NCBI GenBank assembly: GCA_950097015.1
Contig: CATNEN010000025.1
Location: 7,058,001 to 7,122,000, forward strand
Direction: 5' to 3'
Length of the DNA stretch: 64,000 nucleotides
From: Macrostomum hystrix
Lineage: Eukaryota; Platyhelminthes; Macrostomidae
Made by a program: the position numbers and the translations under genes. Under the pieces are notes generated by a model that saw nothing but the letters and a program-made list of their open reading frames with translations, did not search any database and had not been told where the DNA came from. This document shows positions 31,342 through 43,600 of this stretch, piece by piece (the stretch's first letter is position 1; every line of letters starts with the position of its first letter).

Positions 31342-32785
31342 CTATAGTAGGCTGCAGCAACTCCTTCTGCCAGAGCAGCAGCAGCAGCAGCAGCAGCAGC
31401 AAATGCCACCTTTTGCGCGTCGATGGTCGCCTGAAATTTTGAGAATAAATAATAGAAAAAATGAACAAGAATGACGAATACATAGAAACAGGGGAGGTTA
31501 GGAGGCACCTGAAGGCAAGGGGGTTCCGCTTAACAGACACCTGAAGGCAAGGGGGTTCCGCTTAACAGACACCTGAAGGCAAGGGGGTTCCGCTTAACAG
31601 ACACCTGAAGGCAAGGGGTTCCGCTTAACAGACACCTGAAGGCAGGTAGGTTCAGCTTAGGAGACACCTGAAGGCAAGGGGGTTCCGCTTAACAGACACC
31701 TGAAGGCAGGTAGGTTCAGGTTAGGAGACACCTGAAGGCAGGTAGGTTCAGCTTAGGAGACACCTGAAGGCTGAATGTTTCAGGTTAGGAGACACCTGAA
31801 GGCAGGGAGGTTCAGTTTAGGAGACACCTGAAGGCAGGGAGGTTCAGTTTAGGAGACATCTGAAGGCAGGGAGGTTCAGTTTAGGAGACACCTGAAGGCA
31901 GGGATGGAGGCGAGGCCAAGCTCACCATCAGAGCGTGGCTCCGGGGCAGAGTCCCTGGCAACTAAATGCATAACGGTGGTGCCTCCGGGCGGCAGTCGAA
32001 GCGCGGCCAGAGTGACGCTCCGATGCAGAAAGCGACCCTGATAGATGAGGCGCAGGATGTTGGAGGCTGGGCGCTCGGCAGGAGACCAGTCTGACGCGAA
32101 TGGAGTTCGGATTTGAGTTACTTGATTAAGTAATTAATATTTCAAATTAATGAATCAATTCACCCTGTTAGAACCTATGACTTCAAGGACTGGGAATTAA
32201 GTCAATCAAAAATTCACCTGAGAAGGATTACTGAATTCTCGAAACAAAACTCCCAAACCTGATGTTTCCAGAAAGTACAAAATCCCTAAACATGATGATT
32301 CCAGGAAGTACAAAATCCCTAAACATGATGATTCCAGGAAGTACAAAATCCCTAAATCTGATGATTCCAGGAAGTACAAAATCCCTAAATCTGATGATTC
32401 CAGGAAGTACAAAATCCCTAAATCTGATGATTCCAGGAAGTTCAAAATCCCTAAATCTGATGATTCCAGGAAGTTCAAAATCCCTAAATCTGATGATTCC
32501 AGGAAGTACAAAATCCCTAAATCTGATTATTCCAGGAAGTAAAAATCCCTAAATCTGATGATTCCAGGAAGTACAAAATCCCTAAATCTGATGATTCCAG
32601 GAAGTACAAAATCCCTAAACCTGAGGATTCCAGAAATGTAAGTCACCTTCCGGCCAGTTGTTGTAGACGAAGTCGGTGATCTCCTGCGCGCAGTCGTCAG
32701 GACTAAACAGGAAGCAGTGGGAGCTTCCGCTAACCAATAGAAGACGCAGGTTAACCCGGTCTGCGGGCACCGTAGCGGCGGACAT
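31342..32785 (-). CDS. UBL3: ubiquitin-like protein 3 (UBL3 / membrane-anchored ubiquitin fold) with polycysteine tail
   Basis: A prenylated ubiquitin-fold protein of the plasma membrane. In vertebrates UBL3 acts in protein sorting to extracellular vesicles. Three exons were deduced: 32785-32647, 32090-31926 and 31430-31342. They total 393 bases, or 130 residues, against about 117 in vertebrates. The fold is clear from VNLRLLLVSGSSHCFLFSP, SNILRLIYQGRFLH and LRLPPGGTTVMHLVAR. Exon phases 1 and 1 agree at both junctions. The C-terminus is GGI, nine Cys encoded by nine TGC codons (a GCA/TGC microsatellite), SGRRSCC and SLL. It thus ends in CSLL, a CaaX box of the geranylgeranyl type, with a second Cys before it as in other UBL3 proteins. 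No exon is long enough to stand out as an open frame. Both introns are filled by minisatellites that run close to the exons. Confidence 0.92.
31508..31908. repeat. 32-bp minisatellite in UBL3 intron 2, about 12 units
   Basis: The unit is ACACCTGAAGGCAGGGAGGT plus TCAGTTTAGGAG, with variants CAAGGGGGTTCCGCTTAACA. On the sense (minus) strand each unit contains CCTGCCTTCAG followed by GTGTCT, which resembles a 3' splice site directly joined to a 5' splice site. Confidence 0.95.
32250..32632. repeat. 33-bp minisatellite in UBL3 intron 1, about 11 units
   Basis: The unit is TGATGATTCCAGGAAGTACA plus AAATCCCTAAATC. The array reaches to within about 15 bases of the UBL3 exon 1 donor. Confidence 0.95.
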
Positions 32786-32984
32786 CTGGAGTCTGGTGCC
32801 TCGGTCGGTTTGTCGGGTGTCTCCGATTAAGCAAGGTGCAACTGACGAGAGACAGTTAGGTTACGGCTTCAACGGCTTGGAGTTCACATTGACGCCATTG
32901 TGCTAGTGTTGCAGATTTTTCACTTCAACAAGCTGCAATCGGGGAATTTTTTGCTTTTTTAATTGAAAAAGAACTTCACACAGG

Positions 32985-33930
32985 GAAAGGAGGGCAGAGG
33001 GAAAGTAGGGCAGAGGGAAAGGAGGGTAGAGGGAAAGGAGGGCAGAGGGAAAGTAGGGTAGAGGGAAAGGAGGGTAGAGGGAAAGGAGGGCAGAGGGAAA
33101 GGAGGGCAGAGGGAAAGGAGGGCAGAGGGAAAGGAGGGCAGAGGGAAAGGAGGGCAGAGGGAAAGTAGGGTAGAGGGAAAGGAGGGTAGAGGGAAAGGAG
33201 GGCAGAGGGAAAGGAGGGCAGAGGGAAAGGAGGGCAGAGGGAAAGGAGGGCAGAGGGAAAGTAGGGCAGAGGGAAAGGAGGGCAGAGGGAATGGAGGGCA
33301 GAGGGAAAGTAGGGCAGAGGGAAAGGAGGGCAAAGGGAATGGAGGGCAGAGGAAAAGGAGGGCAGAGGGAAAGAAGGGCAGAGGGAAAGAAGGGCAGAGG
33401 GAAAGGAGGGCAGAGGGAAAGGAGGGCAGAGGGAAAGGAGGGCAGAGGGAAAGTAGGGCAGAGGGAATGGAGGGCAGAGGGAAAGGAGGGCAGAGAGAAA
33501 TGAGGGCAGAGGGAAAGTAGGGCAGAGGGAAAGGAGGGCAGAGGGAAAGGAGGGCAGAGGGAATGGAGGGCAGAGGAAAAGGAGGGCAGAGGGAAAGGAG
33601 GGCAGAGGGAATGGAGGGCAGAGGAAAAGGAGGGCAGAGGGAAAGGAGGGCAGAGGGAATGGAGGGCAGAGGGAAAAGAGGGCAGAGGGAAAGAAGGGCA
33701 GAGGGAAAGAAGGGCAGAGGGAAAGAAGGGCAGAGGGAAAGAAGGGCAGAGGGAAAGAAGGGCAGAGGGAAAGGAGGGCAGAGGGAATGGAGGGCAGAGG
33801 GAAAAGAGGGCAGAGGGAAAGAAGGGCAGAGGGAAAGGAGGGCAGAGGGAATGGAGGGCAGAGGGAAAGGAGGGCAGAGGGAAAGGAGGGCAGAGGGAAA
33901 GGAGGGCAGAGGGAAAGGAGGGCAGAGGGT
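32985..33930 (+). repeat. 16-bp polypurine minisatellite GAGGGAAAGGAGGGCA, about 59 units
   Basis: The plus strand is nearly all purine for about 950 bases, broken by one C per unit and a few T. Each pair of units supplies GGG runs separated by 3-6 bases, which fits the usual G-quadruplex pattern. Variants AAGT and AATGG recur in blocks. Confidence 0.95.
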
Positions 33931-34434
33931 AATGCAGTATATTCTATATATTTAAGCAACGCAAATTGTATACTAACCAGTGTGTTAGCATACAACCAAG
34001 ATCACATGTTATATTTGAACAGAAGCTGCGTATAGCGCAAGGTAAGTACATAAAAAGTCAATACTAATCTTGATTCTATTGGCAGTGAAACGATTGGCTA
34101 ACCTTAATGATGCTCAAAAAGACATCATGGAATAGAACTGAAAATAGCACCGATGGAGTTAATGTTTTCCTTTGTGGAGTTATTTGGCGAAAAACAAGCA
34201 GACGCTTGAAATTTAAAGCGCAATACACTGCAGTAAAACAGCGAAAATTGATCTTTTAATAGCCGGAAGACGAGGGCTCTAGAAATCTCACTTGAAGGTT
34301 AAAAAACCATGCTCAAGGGTTGCTACAAATAAAGGTACAATCCAATCAAAATTATTGACACTCAAAATAGTAAAATTTAACTTATAAGAAATCACCGACA
34401 GGCTAATGAAAATGCGAAATCCCATCCTATTCAT
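33931..34434. other. spacer between arrays
   Basis: AT-rich, without a supported gene. Confidence 0.5.
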
Positions 34435-35065
34435 ATCTTTTAGAAATCCCCATTTAACTCGGGCTATTAGAAATCCCAAATCCCACTCTGGCAATTAGAA
34501 AACCCCAAATCCCACTCGGGCTATTAGAAATCCCCATTCAACTCGGGCTATTAGAAATCCCTAATCCCACTCTGGCAATTAGAAAACCCCAAATCCCACT
34601 CGGGCTATTAGAAATCCCTAATCCCACTCTGACAATTAGAAAACCCCAAATCCCACTCGGGCTATTAGAAATCCCTAATCCCACTCTGACAATTAGAAAA
34701 CCTCAAATCCCACTCGGGCTATTAGAAATCCCCAAATCCCACTCGGTCTATTGGAAATCCCATTCAACTCGGGCTATTAGAAATCCCCAATCGCACTCGG
34801 GCTATTAGAAATCCCAAGTCCCACTTTGGGCTATTAGAAATCCCAAGTCCCACTCGGGCTATTAGAAATCCCAAGTCCCACTTTGGGCTATTAGAAATCC
34901 CAAGTCCCACTCGGGCTATTAGAAATCCCCATTCAACTAGGGCTATTAGAAATCCCCGATACTACTCGTGTTATTAAAAATCCTAAAACCCACTCAGGCT
35001 ATTAGAAATCCCTAATCCCACTCTGGCAATTAGAAATCCCGACATCCCAGTGCAGTTAGAATTCC
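34435..35065. repeat. 28-bp-type minisatellite, about 22 units
   Basis: The units are built on CGGGCTATTAGAAATCCCCA plus AATCCCACT, with alternating CTCTGGCAATTAGAAAACCC variants. The pattern is more degenerate toward the right end. Confidence 0.9.
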
Positions 35066-35990
35066 CAAACTCCCTAAACTTATAGTTTCGTATGTGAACA
35101 TTTGAGCATTTAAAATCTCAAATCCCATATTAATAATTTTTAGTACCCATAGAAAACAAAAACCGCAGACGCTGTCGCTACTAAAATACGTTCTGATTAC
35201 AAACAATCAAAGCCAACTCAATAAATAAATTTTTATAGAAAATGAAAAGAATCTTCTCATTATTTGCCTGGGAGCACGAGAAAAAGCAGGCAAGAGACTG
35301 CTCAAAGCATCTGGAGTGAGCACACTTATTATAGAAGACGATTAACATGGTAATATTATAGAAAGCAGACAATAGCAATAATAATATCGCTAAGCTGTTT
35401 AAAAAGAGAACATTCTTTGATTTAAACAAAAGCAACTTTTGGCATCTTAACCAAAAAAACTTGAATAAAAAAAGATTTCGAAACAGGCAGACAAAAAATC
35501 GGGAATAATGAAAAGCACAACAAAAATCGTAAATTGCAAAAAACTGCAGGAAGCACCAGAGATTAAAAAAAAGACTGCAATCGTTTTATAATCCAATTAT
35601 AATAATTAAAGAAATTAAATTATAGCAGCAAAAAACTTATTCTAGTTTAGACTACTGCAAGTAGGATATATGCGAATTAAAATTTTATAATGGCTAATGG
35701 GAATTTAATTGATTCTGTCAGTGTGAGGAAGGCACAAAACTGAATTCTGTGTACAAAGCACACGTCTATTATAATACAGTAGTTTATATTGGATTTTCAA
35801 AACAAATTTATTGGCGAAAAACATTATTTTCGATTCTGACAAAACAATCAAATAAGCAGGTCAGCTGAAGATAAGAAGGTGATTGGACGAAGGCGAGATA
35901 AATCTCAGACCGTATATTTCCATTGGATTTTTTAAATATAATTTATACTGAGAAAAGTCCGTCTAATGCTAGACTGGAAATCTGGAATTT
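35066..35990. other. AT-rich spacer before the 24-bp array
   Basis: No supported gene. Only short frames rich in Asn, Lys and Phe are present. Confidence 0.5.
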
Positions 35991-35997
35991 CCAGTCA

Positions 35998-37535
35998 ATG
36001 AGAGGAAGAGGGAATGACCAGTCTATGGGAAGAGGGAATGGCCAGTCTATGGGAAGAGGGAATGGCCAGTCTATGGGAAGAGGGAATGGCCAGTCTATGG
36101 GAAGAGGGAATGGCCAGTCTGTGGGAAGAGGGAATGGCCAGTCTGTGGGAAGAGGGAATGGCCAGTCTATGGGAAGAGGGAATGGCCAGTCTGTGGGAAG
36201 AGGGAATGGCCAGTCTGTGGGAAGAGGGAATGGCCAGTCTATGGGAAGAGGGAATGGCCAGTCTGTGGGAAGAGGGAATGGCCAGTCTATGGGAAGAGGG
36301 AATGGCCAGTCTATGGGAAGAGGGAATGGCCAGTCTGTGGGAAGAGGGAATGGCCAGTCTGTGGGAAGAGGGAATGACCAGTCTATGGGAAGAGGGAATG
36401 GCCAGTCTGTGGGAAGAGGGAATGGCCAGTCTGTGGGAAGAGGGAATGACCAGTCTATGGGAAGAGGGAATGGCCAGTCTATGGGAAGAGGGAATGGCCA
36501 GTCTGTGGGAAGAGGGAATGGCCAGTCTGTGGGAAGAGGGAATGACCAGTCTATGGGAAGAGGGAATGGCCAGTCTGTGGGAAGAGGGAATGGCCAGTCT
36601 GTGGGAAGAGGGAATGACCAGTCTGTGGGAAGAGGGAATGGCCAGTCTGTGGGAAGAGGGAATGACCAGTCTATGGGAAGAGGGAATGGCCAGTCTGTGG
36701 GAAGAGGGAATGGCCAGTCTGTGGGAAGAGGGAATGACCAGTCTATGGGAAGAGGGAATGGCCAGTCTGTGGGAAGAGGGAATGGCCAGTCTGTGGGAAG
36801 AGGGAATGACCAGTCTGTGGGAAGAGGGAATGGCCAGTCTGTGGGAAGAGGGAATGACCAGTCTATGGGAAGAGGGAATGGCCAGTCTGTGGGAAGAGGG
36901 AATGGCCAGTCTGTGGGAAGAGGGAATGACCAGTCTATGGGAAGAGGGAATGGCCAGTCTGTGGGAAGAGGGAATGACCAGTCTATGGGAAGAGGGAATG
37001 GCCAGTCTGTGGGAAGAGGGAATGGCCAGTCTGTGGGAAGAGGGAATGACCAGTCTATGGGAAGAGGGAATGGCCAGTCTGTGGGAAGAGGGAATGGCCA
37101 GTCTGTGGGAAGAGGGAATGGCCAGTCTGTGGGAAGAGGGAATGGCCAGTCTGTGGGAAGAGGGAATGACCAGTCTATGGGAAGAGGGAATGGCCAGTCT
37201 GTGGGAAGAGGGAATGACCAGTCTGTGGGAAGAGGGAATGGCCAGTCTGTGGGAAGAGGGAATGGCCAGTCTGTGGGAAGAGGGAATGACCAGTCTATGG
37301 GAAGAGGGAATGGCCAGTCTGTGGGAAGAGGGAATGACCAGTCTATGGGAAGAGGGAATGGCCAGTCTGTGGGAAGAGGGAATGGCCAGTCTGTGGGAAG
37401 AGGGAATGGCCAGTCTGTGGGAAGAGGGAATGGCCAGTCTGTGGGAAGAGGGAATGGCCAGTCTGTGGGAAGAGGGAATGGCCAGTCTGTGGGAAGAGGG
37501 AATGGCCAGTCTGTGGGAAGAGGGAATGGCCAGTC
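35998..37535 (+). repeat. 24-bp minisatellite, 64 units, open in several frames
   Basis: The unit GAAGAGGGAATGGCCAGTCT + GTGG varies at essentially two positions (GGC/GAC and GTG/ATG). Toward the right the units form a three-unit, 72-bp higher-order repeat (GAC-ATG, GGC-GTG, GGC-GTG). Because 24 is a multiple of three, a plus-strand frame at 35923-37605 stays open for 560 codons and would encode RGNGQSVG octapeptides. It ends in a unique tail ([20 protein letters not shown]). Other frames on both strands are equally open, so coding is unproven. Confidence 0.95.
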
Positions 37536-37644
37536 TACAGATGAACTGATGTATCGGATGAGAAATGTCAGGCAAAATCTAGGACACAGGGATCATCTCA
37601 AATAAAAGTCCAGCTAATGAAACTCTTAGAATCGCCTTGAGGGT

Positions 37645-40600
37645 TTAGCACTGGGTCGCGCGGTCCAACTCATCCATAATTCTAGTCGCTTGGGTAAAGA
37701 ACGGCTTAAAATCTTGAACCCTGGAGATTAGCACGGTGTGTCCCAGGTAGCCGAACCCGCTGCTGCAGCTGTCGGCACCGCCAGAGGCACCGCCGGCGCC
37801 GCCTCCGTCGTGCATTGGCACCATTGTGAAGGCCCGGCAGCGCTTCTCGCCCCGATCTGAACGACCCAGTCGCCTGAAAACACCAAATATTTTATGATTG
37901 GCTTTGAGGATCCGGTATGCAGCTTCGGAACCTGGGGATCTATAATGTAGCTTTGGAACAAGGGGATCTACATTGAAGCTTTGGAATCTAGAAACATAGC
38001 ATCCCATAAACTAGGGATCTGGAAACATAGCATCCCATAAACTAGGGATCTAGAAACATAGCATCCCATAAACTAGGGATCTGGAAACATAGCATCCCAT
38101 AAACTAGGGATCTAGAAACATAGCATCCCATAAACTAGGGATCTAGAAACATAGCATCCCATAAACTAGGGATCTGGAAACATAGCATCCCATAAACTAG
38201 GGATCTAGAAACACAGCATCCCATAAACTAGGGATCTAGAAACACAGCATCCCATAAACTAGGGATCTGGAAACATAGCATCCCATAAACTAGGGATCTG
38301 GAAACATAGCATCCCATAAACTGGGGATCTGGAAACATAGCATCCCATAAACTAGGGATCTGGAAACATAGCATCCCATAAACTAGGGATCTAGAAACAC
38401 AGCATCCCATAAACTAGGGATCTGGAAACATAGCATCCCATAAACTAGGGATCTGGAAACATAGCATCCCATAAACTGGGGATCTGGAAACATAGCATCC
38501 CATAAACTAGGGATCTGGAAACATAGCATCCCATAAACTAGGGATCTAGAAACATAGCATCCCATAAACTAGGGATCTGGAAACATAGCATCCCATAAAC
38601 TAGGGATCTGGAAACATAGCATCCCATAAACTAGGGATCTAGAAACATAGCATCCCATAAACTGGGGATCTGGAAACATAGCATCCCATAAACTAGGGAT
38701 CTGGAAACATAGCATCCCATAAACTGGGGATCTAGAAACATAGCATCCCATAAACTAGGGATCTGGAAACATAGCATCCCATAAACTAGGGATCTAGAAA
38801 CATAGCATCCCATAAACTAGGGATCTGGAAACATAGCATCCCATAAACTAGGGATCTGGAAACACAGCATCCCATAAACTAGGGATCTGGAAACATAGCA
38901 TCCCATAAACTAGGGATCTAGAAACATAGCATCCCATAAACTAGGGATCTGGAAACATAGCATCCCATAAACTAGGGATCTAGAAACATAGCATCCCATA
39001 AACTAGGGATCTGGAAACATAGCATCCCATAAACTAGGGATCTAGAAACATAGCATCCCATAAACTAGGGATCTGGAAACACAGCATCCCATAAACTAGG
39101 GATCTGGAAACATAGCATCCCATAAACTAGGGATCTGGAAACATAGCATCCCATAAACTAGGGATCTGGAAACACAGCATCCCATAAACTAGGGATCTAG
39201 AAACACAGCATCCCATAAACTGGGGATCTAGAAACACAGCATCCCATAAACTGGGGATCTAGAAACACAGCATCCCATAAACTAGGGATCTAGAAACACA
39301 GCATCCCATAAACTAGGGATCTAGAAACATTGCATCCCATAAACTAGGGATCTAGAAACATAGCATCCCATAAACTAGGGATCTAGAAACATAGCATCCC
39401 ATAAACTAGGGATCTGGAAACATAGCATCCCATAAACTAGGGATCTAGAAACACAGCATCCCTAAAACTAGGGATCTAGAAACATAGCATCCCATAAACT
39501 AGGGATCTAGAAACACAGCATCCGATAAACTAGGGATCTAGAAACATAGCATCCCATAAACTAGGGATCTGGAAACACAGCATCCGATAAACTTGGGATC
39601 TAGAAACACAGCATCCCATAAACTAGGGATCTAGAAGCATAGCATCCCTAAAACTAGGGATCTATAAACACAGCATCCCATAAACTAGGGATCTGGAAAC
39701 ACAGCATCCCTGAAACTAGGGATCTAGAAACATTGCATCCCATAAACTAGGGATCTAGAAACATAGCATCCTATAAACTAGGGATATAGAAACACAGCAT
39801 CCCATAAACTAGGGATCTAGAAACATAGCATCCTATAAACTAGGGATATAGAAACACAGCATCCCATAAACTAGGGATCTAGAAACATAGCATCCCATAA
39901 ACTAGGGATCTAGAAACACAGCATCCTATAAACTATGGATCTAGAAACACAGCATCCTATAAACTATGGATCTAGAAACATAGCATCCCATAAACTAGGG
40001 ATCTAGAAACATAGCATCCCATAAACTAGGGATCTAGAAACACAGCATCCCATAAACTAGGGATCTAGAAACACAGCATCCCATAAACTAAACTGCTCAC
40101 CTGAGATCGGCTCCGTAGAACAGGTAGTGCTCGGCAAGGCGCAGTTTAGCAGGCGCGTGACTCTGTACAAGGCCTTCCAATTTAGACATTCCCGGCAGGC
40201 CGCCCAAGCGTCCAGTCGGCGCCAAGGTGAGCTCGGACAGCTGATCGTCAAGGCTGGCAATGCAGGCGCTTAATCTGGCGCCAGATTTAGGCGCACTGTG
40301 CTCGGCGCGCACGTTTGTGTAGAACCGGCGCTCAACCAGGATGCTGCGCTGGCCGTAGATGGCCGGCCAAGCCGAGGCGGGATAATTGCGCAGCCGAAAT
40401 CGCATCCTGGAGGCGTAGTAGGCCAGGCTGCCGGACTCGGATGACCAGCTCTGAGCACGGATGGAGATGGGTAGGAGTCTGGGGATGACCAGCTCTGAGC
40501 ACGGATGGAGATGGGTTGGAGTCTGGGGATGACCAGCTCTGAGCACGGATGGAGATGGGTTGGAGTCTGGGGATGACCAGCTCTGAGCACGGATGGAGAA

Positions 40601-43600
40601 GGGTAGGAGTCTGGGGATGACCAGATCTGAGCACGGATGGAGAAGGGTAGGAGTGTGGGGATGACAAGCTCTGAGCACGGATGGAGATGGGTAGGAGTCT
40701 GGGGTGACCAGCTCTGAGCACGGATGGAGATGGGTAGGAGTCTGGGGTGACCAGCTCTGAGCACGGATGGAGATAGGTAGGAGTCTGGGGTGACCAGCTC
40801 TGAGCACGGATGGAGATAGGTAGGAGTCTGGGGTGACCAGCTCTGAGCACGGATGGAGATGGGTAGGAGTCTGGGGTGACCAGCTCTGAGCACGGATGGA
40901 GATAGGTAGGAGTCTGGGGTGACCAGCTCTGAGCACGGATGGAGATGGGTTGGAGTCTGGGGATGACCAGCTCTGAGCACGGATGGAGATGGGTTGGAGT
41001 CTGGGGTGACCAGCTCTGAGCACGGATGGAGATGGGTTGGAGTCTGGGGATGACCAGCTCTGAGCACGGATGGAGATGGGTTGGAGTCTGGGGATGACCA
41101 GCTCTGAGCACGGATGGAGATGGGTTGGAGTCTGGGGATGACCAGCTCTGAGCACGGATGGAGATGGGTTGGAGTCTGGGGATGACCAGCTCTGAGCACG
41201 GATGGAGATGGGTTGGAGTCTGGGGATGACCAGCTCTGAGCACGGATGGAGATGGGTTGGAGTCTGGGGATGACCAGCTCTGAGCACGGATGGAGATGGG
41301 TTGGAGTCTGGGGATGACCAGCTCTGAGCACGGATGGAGCATGGCCAGAGCAAAGCCCTCTCTGCCGCGGAATCGAGCACAGGGACCTTTGTCGGACTCA
41401 TCCAAAATAGGTCAACATACCTGCCAGCGATTGAGAATGGGCTTAACCAGCTCCCTGGGATCAACCAAGCGCTCCATCTGGGTAACGTGCTCAACCCGGG
41501 CCAGCTCATCGGACTCAGCGGCCGCCGACTCGGCGTGGCCAGAATCGGTGTAGTCAGCAGAATGGCTGTCGCTGGCGCCGACCGACGAGGCCAAAGGCTC
41601 CATGGTCTCAAACAGACTGCAATTGTTCACCTGGAATCGAAGGAAAATTACCTTAATTGATGTCACAATGGCCTAATAGATGGAAAATATTGGCAGAGCA
41701 GAATTGCTCATTTCAATTATTGAATCCCTGAATGCTAGACTAGCAATCCATTTCAATTCTTGAATCCCTGAATGCTAGACTAGCAATCCATTTTCTATTC
41801 CTTAATCCCTAAATGCTAGACTAGCAATCCATTTCGATTCTTGAATCCCTGAAAACTAGACTAGCAATCCATTTTAGATTATTTAATCCCTGAAGGCTAG
41901 ACTAGCAATCCATTTTAGATTATTTAATCCCTGAAGGCTAGACTAGCAATCCATTTTAGATTATTTAATCCCTAAAGGCTAGACTAGCAATCCATTTCGA
42001 TTCTTTAATCCCTGAATGCTAGACTAGCAATCCATTTCGATTCTTTAATCCCTAAAGGCCACAATAGCAATCCATTTTCGATTCCCTAATCTCTGAATGC
42101 TAGACTAGCAATCCATTTCGATTCTTTAATCCCTAAAGGCCACAATAGCAATCCATTTTCGATTCTTTAATCCCTAAAGGCTAGACTAGCAATCCTTTTA
42201 GATTATTTAATCCCTGAATGCTAGACTAGCAATCCATTTCGATTCTTTAATACCTAAAGGCTAGACTAGCAATCCATTTTCGATCCCTTAATCCCTGAAT
42301 GCTAGACTAGCAATCCATTTCGATTCTTTAATCCCTAAAGGCCACAATAGCAATCCATTTTCGATTCTTTAATCCCTAAAGGCTAGACTAGCAATCCATT
42401 TTCGATCCCTTAATCCCTGAATGCTAGACTAGCAATCCATTTCGATTCTTTAATCCCTAAAGGCCACAATAGCAATCCATTTTCGATTCTTTAATCCCTA
42501 AAGGCTAGACTAGCAATCCTTTTAGATTATTTAATCCCTGAATGCTAGACTAGCAATCCTTTTAGATTATTTAATCCCTAAAGGCTAGACTAGCAATCCA
42601 CTTTCGATTCCTTAATCCCTAAAGGCCACAATAGCAATCCATTTTCGATCCCTTAATCCCTGAAGGCTAGACTAGCAATCCATTTTCGATCCCTTAATCC
42701 CTGAAGGCTAGACTAGCAATCCATTTTCGATCCCTTAATCCCTGAAGGCTAGACTAGCAATCCATTTTCGATCCCTTAATCCCTGAAGGCTAGACTAGCA
42801 ATCCATTTTCGATTCCTTAATCCCTAAAGGCCACAATAGCAATCTATTTTCGATTCCTTAATCCCTAAATGCTAGACTAGCAATCCATTTCGATTCTTTA
42901 ATCCCTGAAGGCTAGACTAGCAATCCATTTCGATTCTTTAATCCCTAAAGGCCACAATAGCAATCCATTTTCTATTCCTTAATCCCTGAATGCTAGACTA
43001 GCTATCTATATTCGAATCTTTATTACCCAAAGGCTCTCTAGCAGAGTCCAGCATTTCAGTGATCTCATCATGCGGGAAGTATTATAGTTAGCTTACCTGA
43101 AAGTCGCTGGTTGCCAAAGTATCGCAGACCAGACGGGCAATCTCGCCGGCGTCAGTGCCAGAGGAGACTCGCACATTCACGGAGCGATCCAGCTCTTCGC
43201 CGATGTAAACAGGCACAAGAATCTCAAGCAGTACCACTGGCGGCTGGTTAGACAGGTGACTGTGATTAATAATGCGCTTGGCCTGATTGTACATTGCTAG
43301 CTCGTGCTCAACATCTGAGTCAGTGATGGCCAAAATCTGCTGCCGATTAACAACCAGGGATTCGACTAGCTGAGTGATGGGCATCACCTGGAGTAGGGAT
43401 TAGGGCCGAATTGTGTGTGTATTAGTTAATACTTAGTTAATAATTAATAATGGCCTATTTAATAAAAAAGTAAAAATAATATATGCAGCACCGCTGAGGA
43501 CAATGTGACATCATTTGGTGACACTAGACCCGCAGCCAGCGAGGAGGCAATTCTGCCCATTTCGCTGACTCCTGAGCACACACGCACACAGATACTGTAC

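Noticed and set aside
31277-31540. Ala-rich or Leu-rich reading of the UBL3 last exon
   Set aside because: Those frames disagree with the phase of the preceding exon and lose the CaaX ending; the Cys frame fits both.
32959-33995. Frames of up to 339 codons over the polypurine array
   Set aside because: Pure repeat translation (for example FPLPSFPSALLSLCP), with no unique flanking coding sequence.
40097-41611. A 504-codon minus-strand frame as an independent gene
   Set aside because: It is an ARAP exon (40450-40101) extended through the 44-bp array and an off-frame reading of the preceding exon; only its end is taken as coding.
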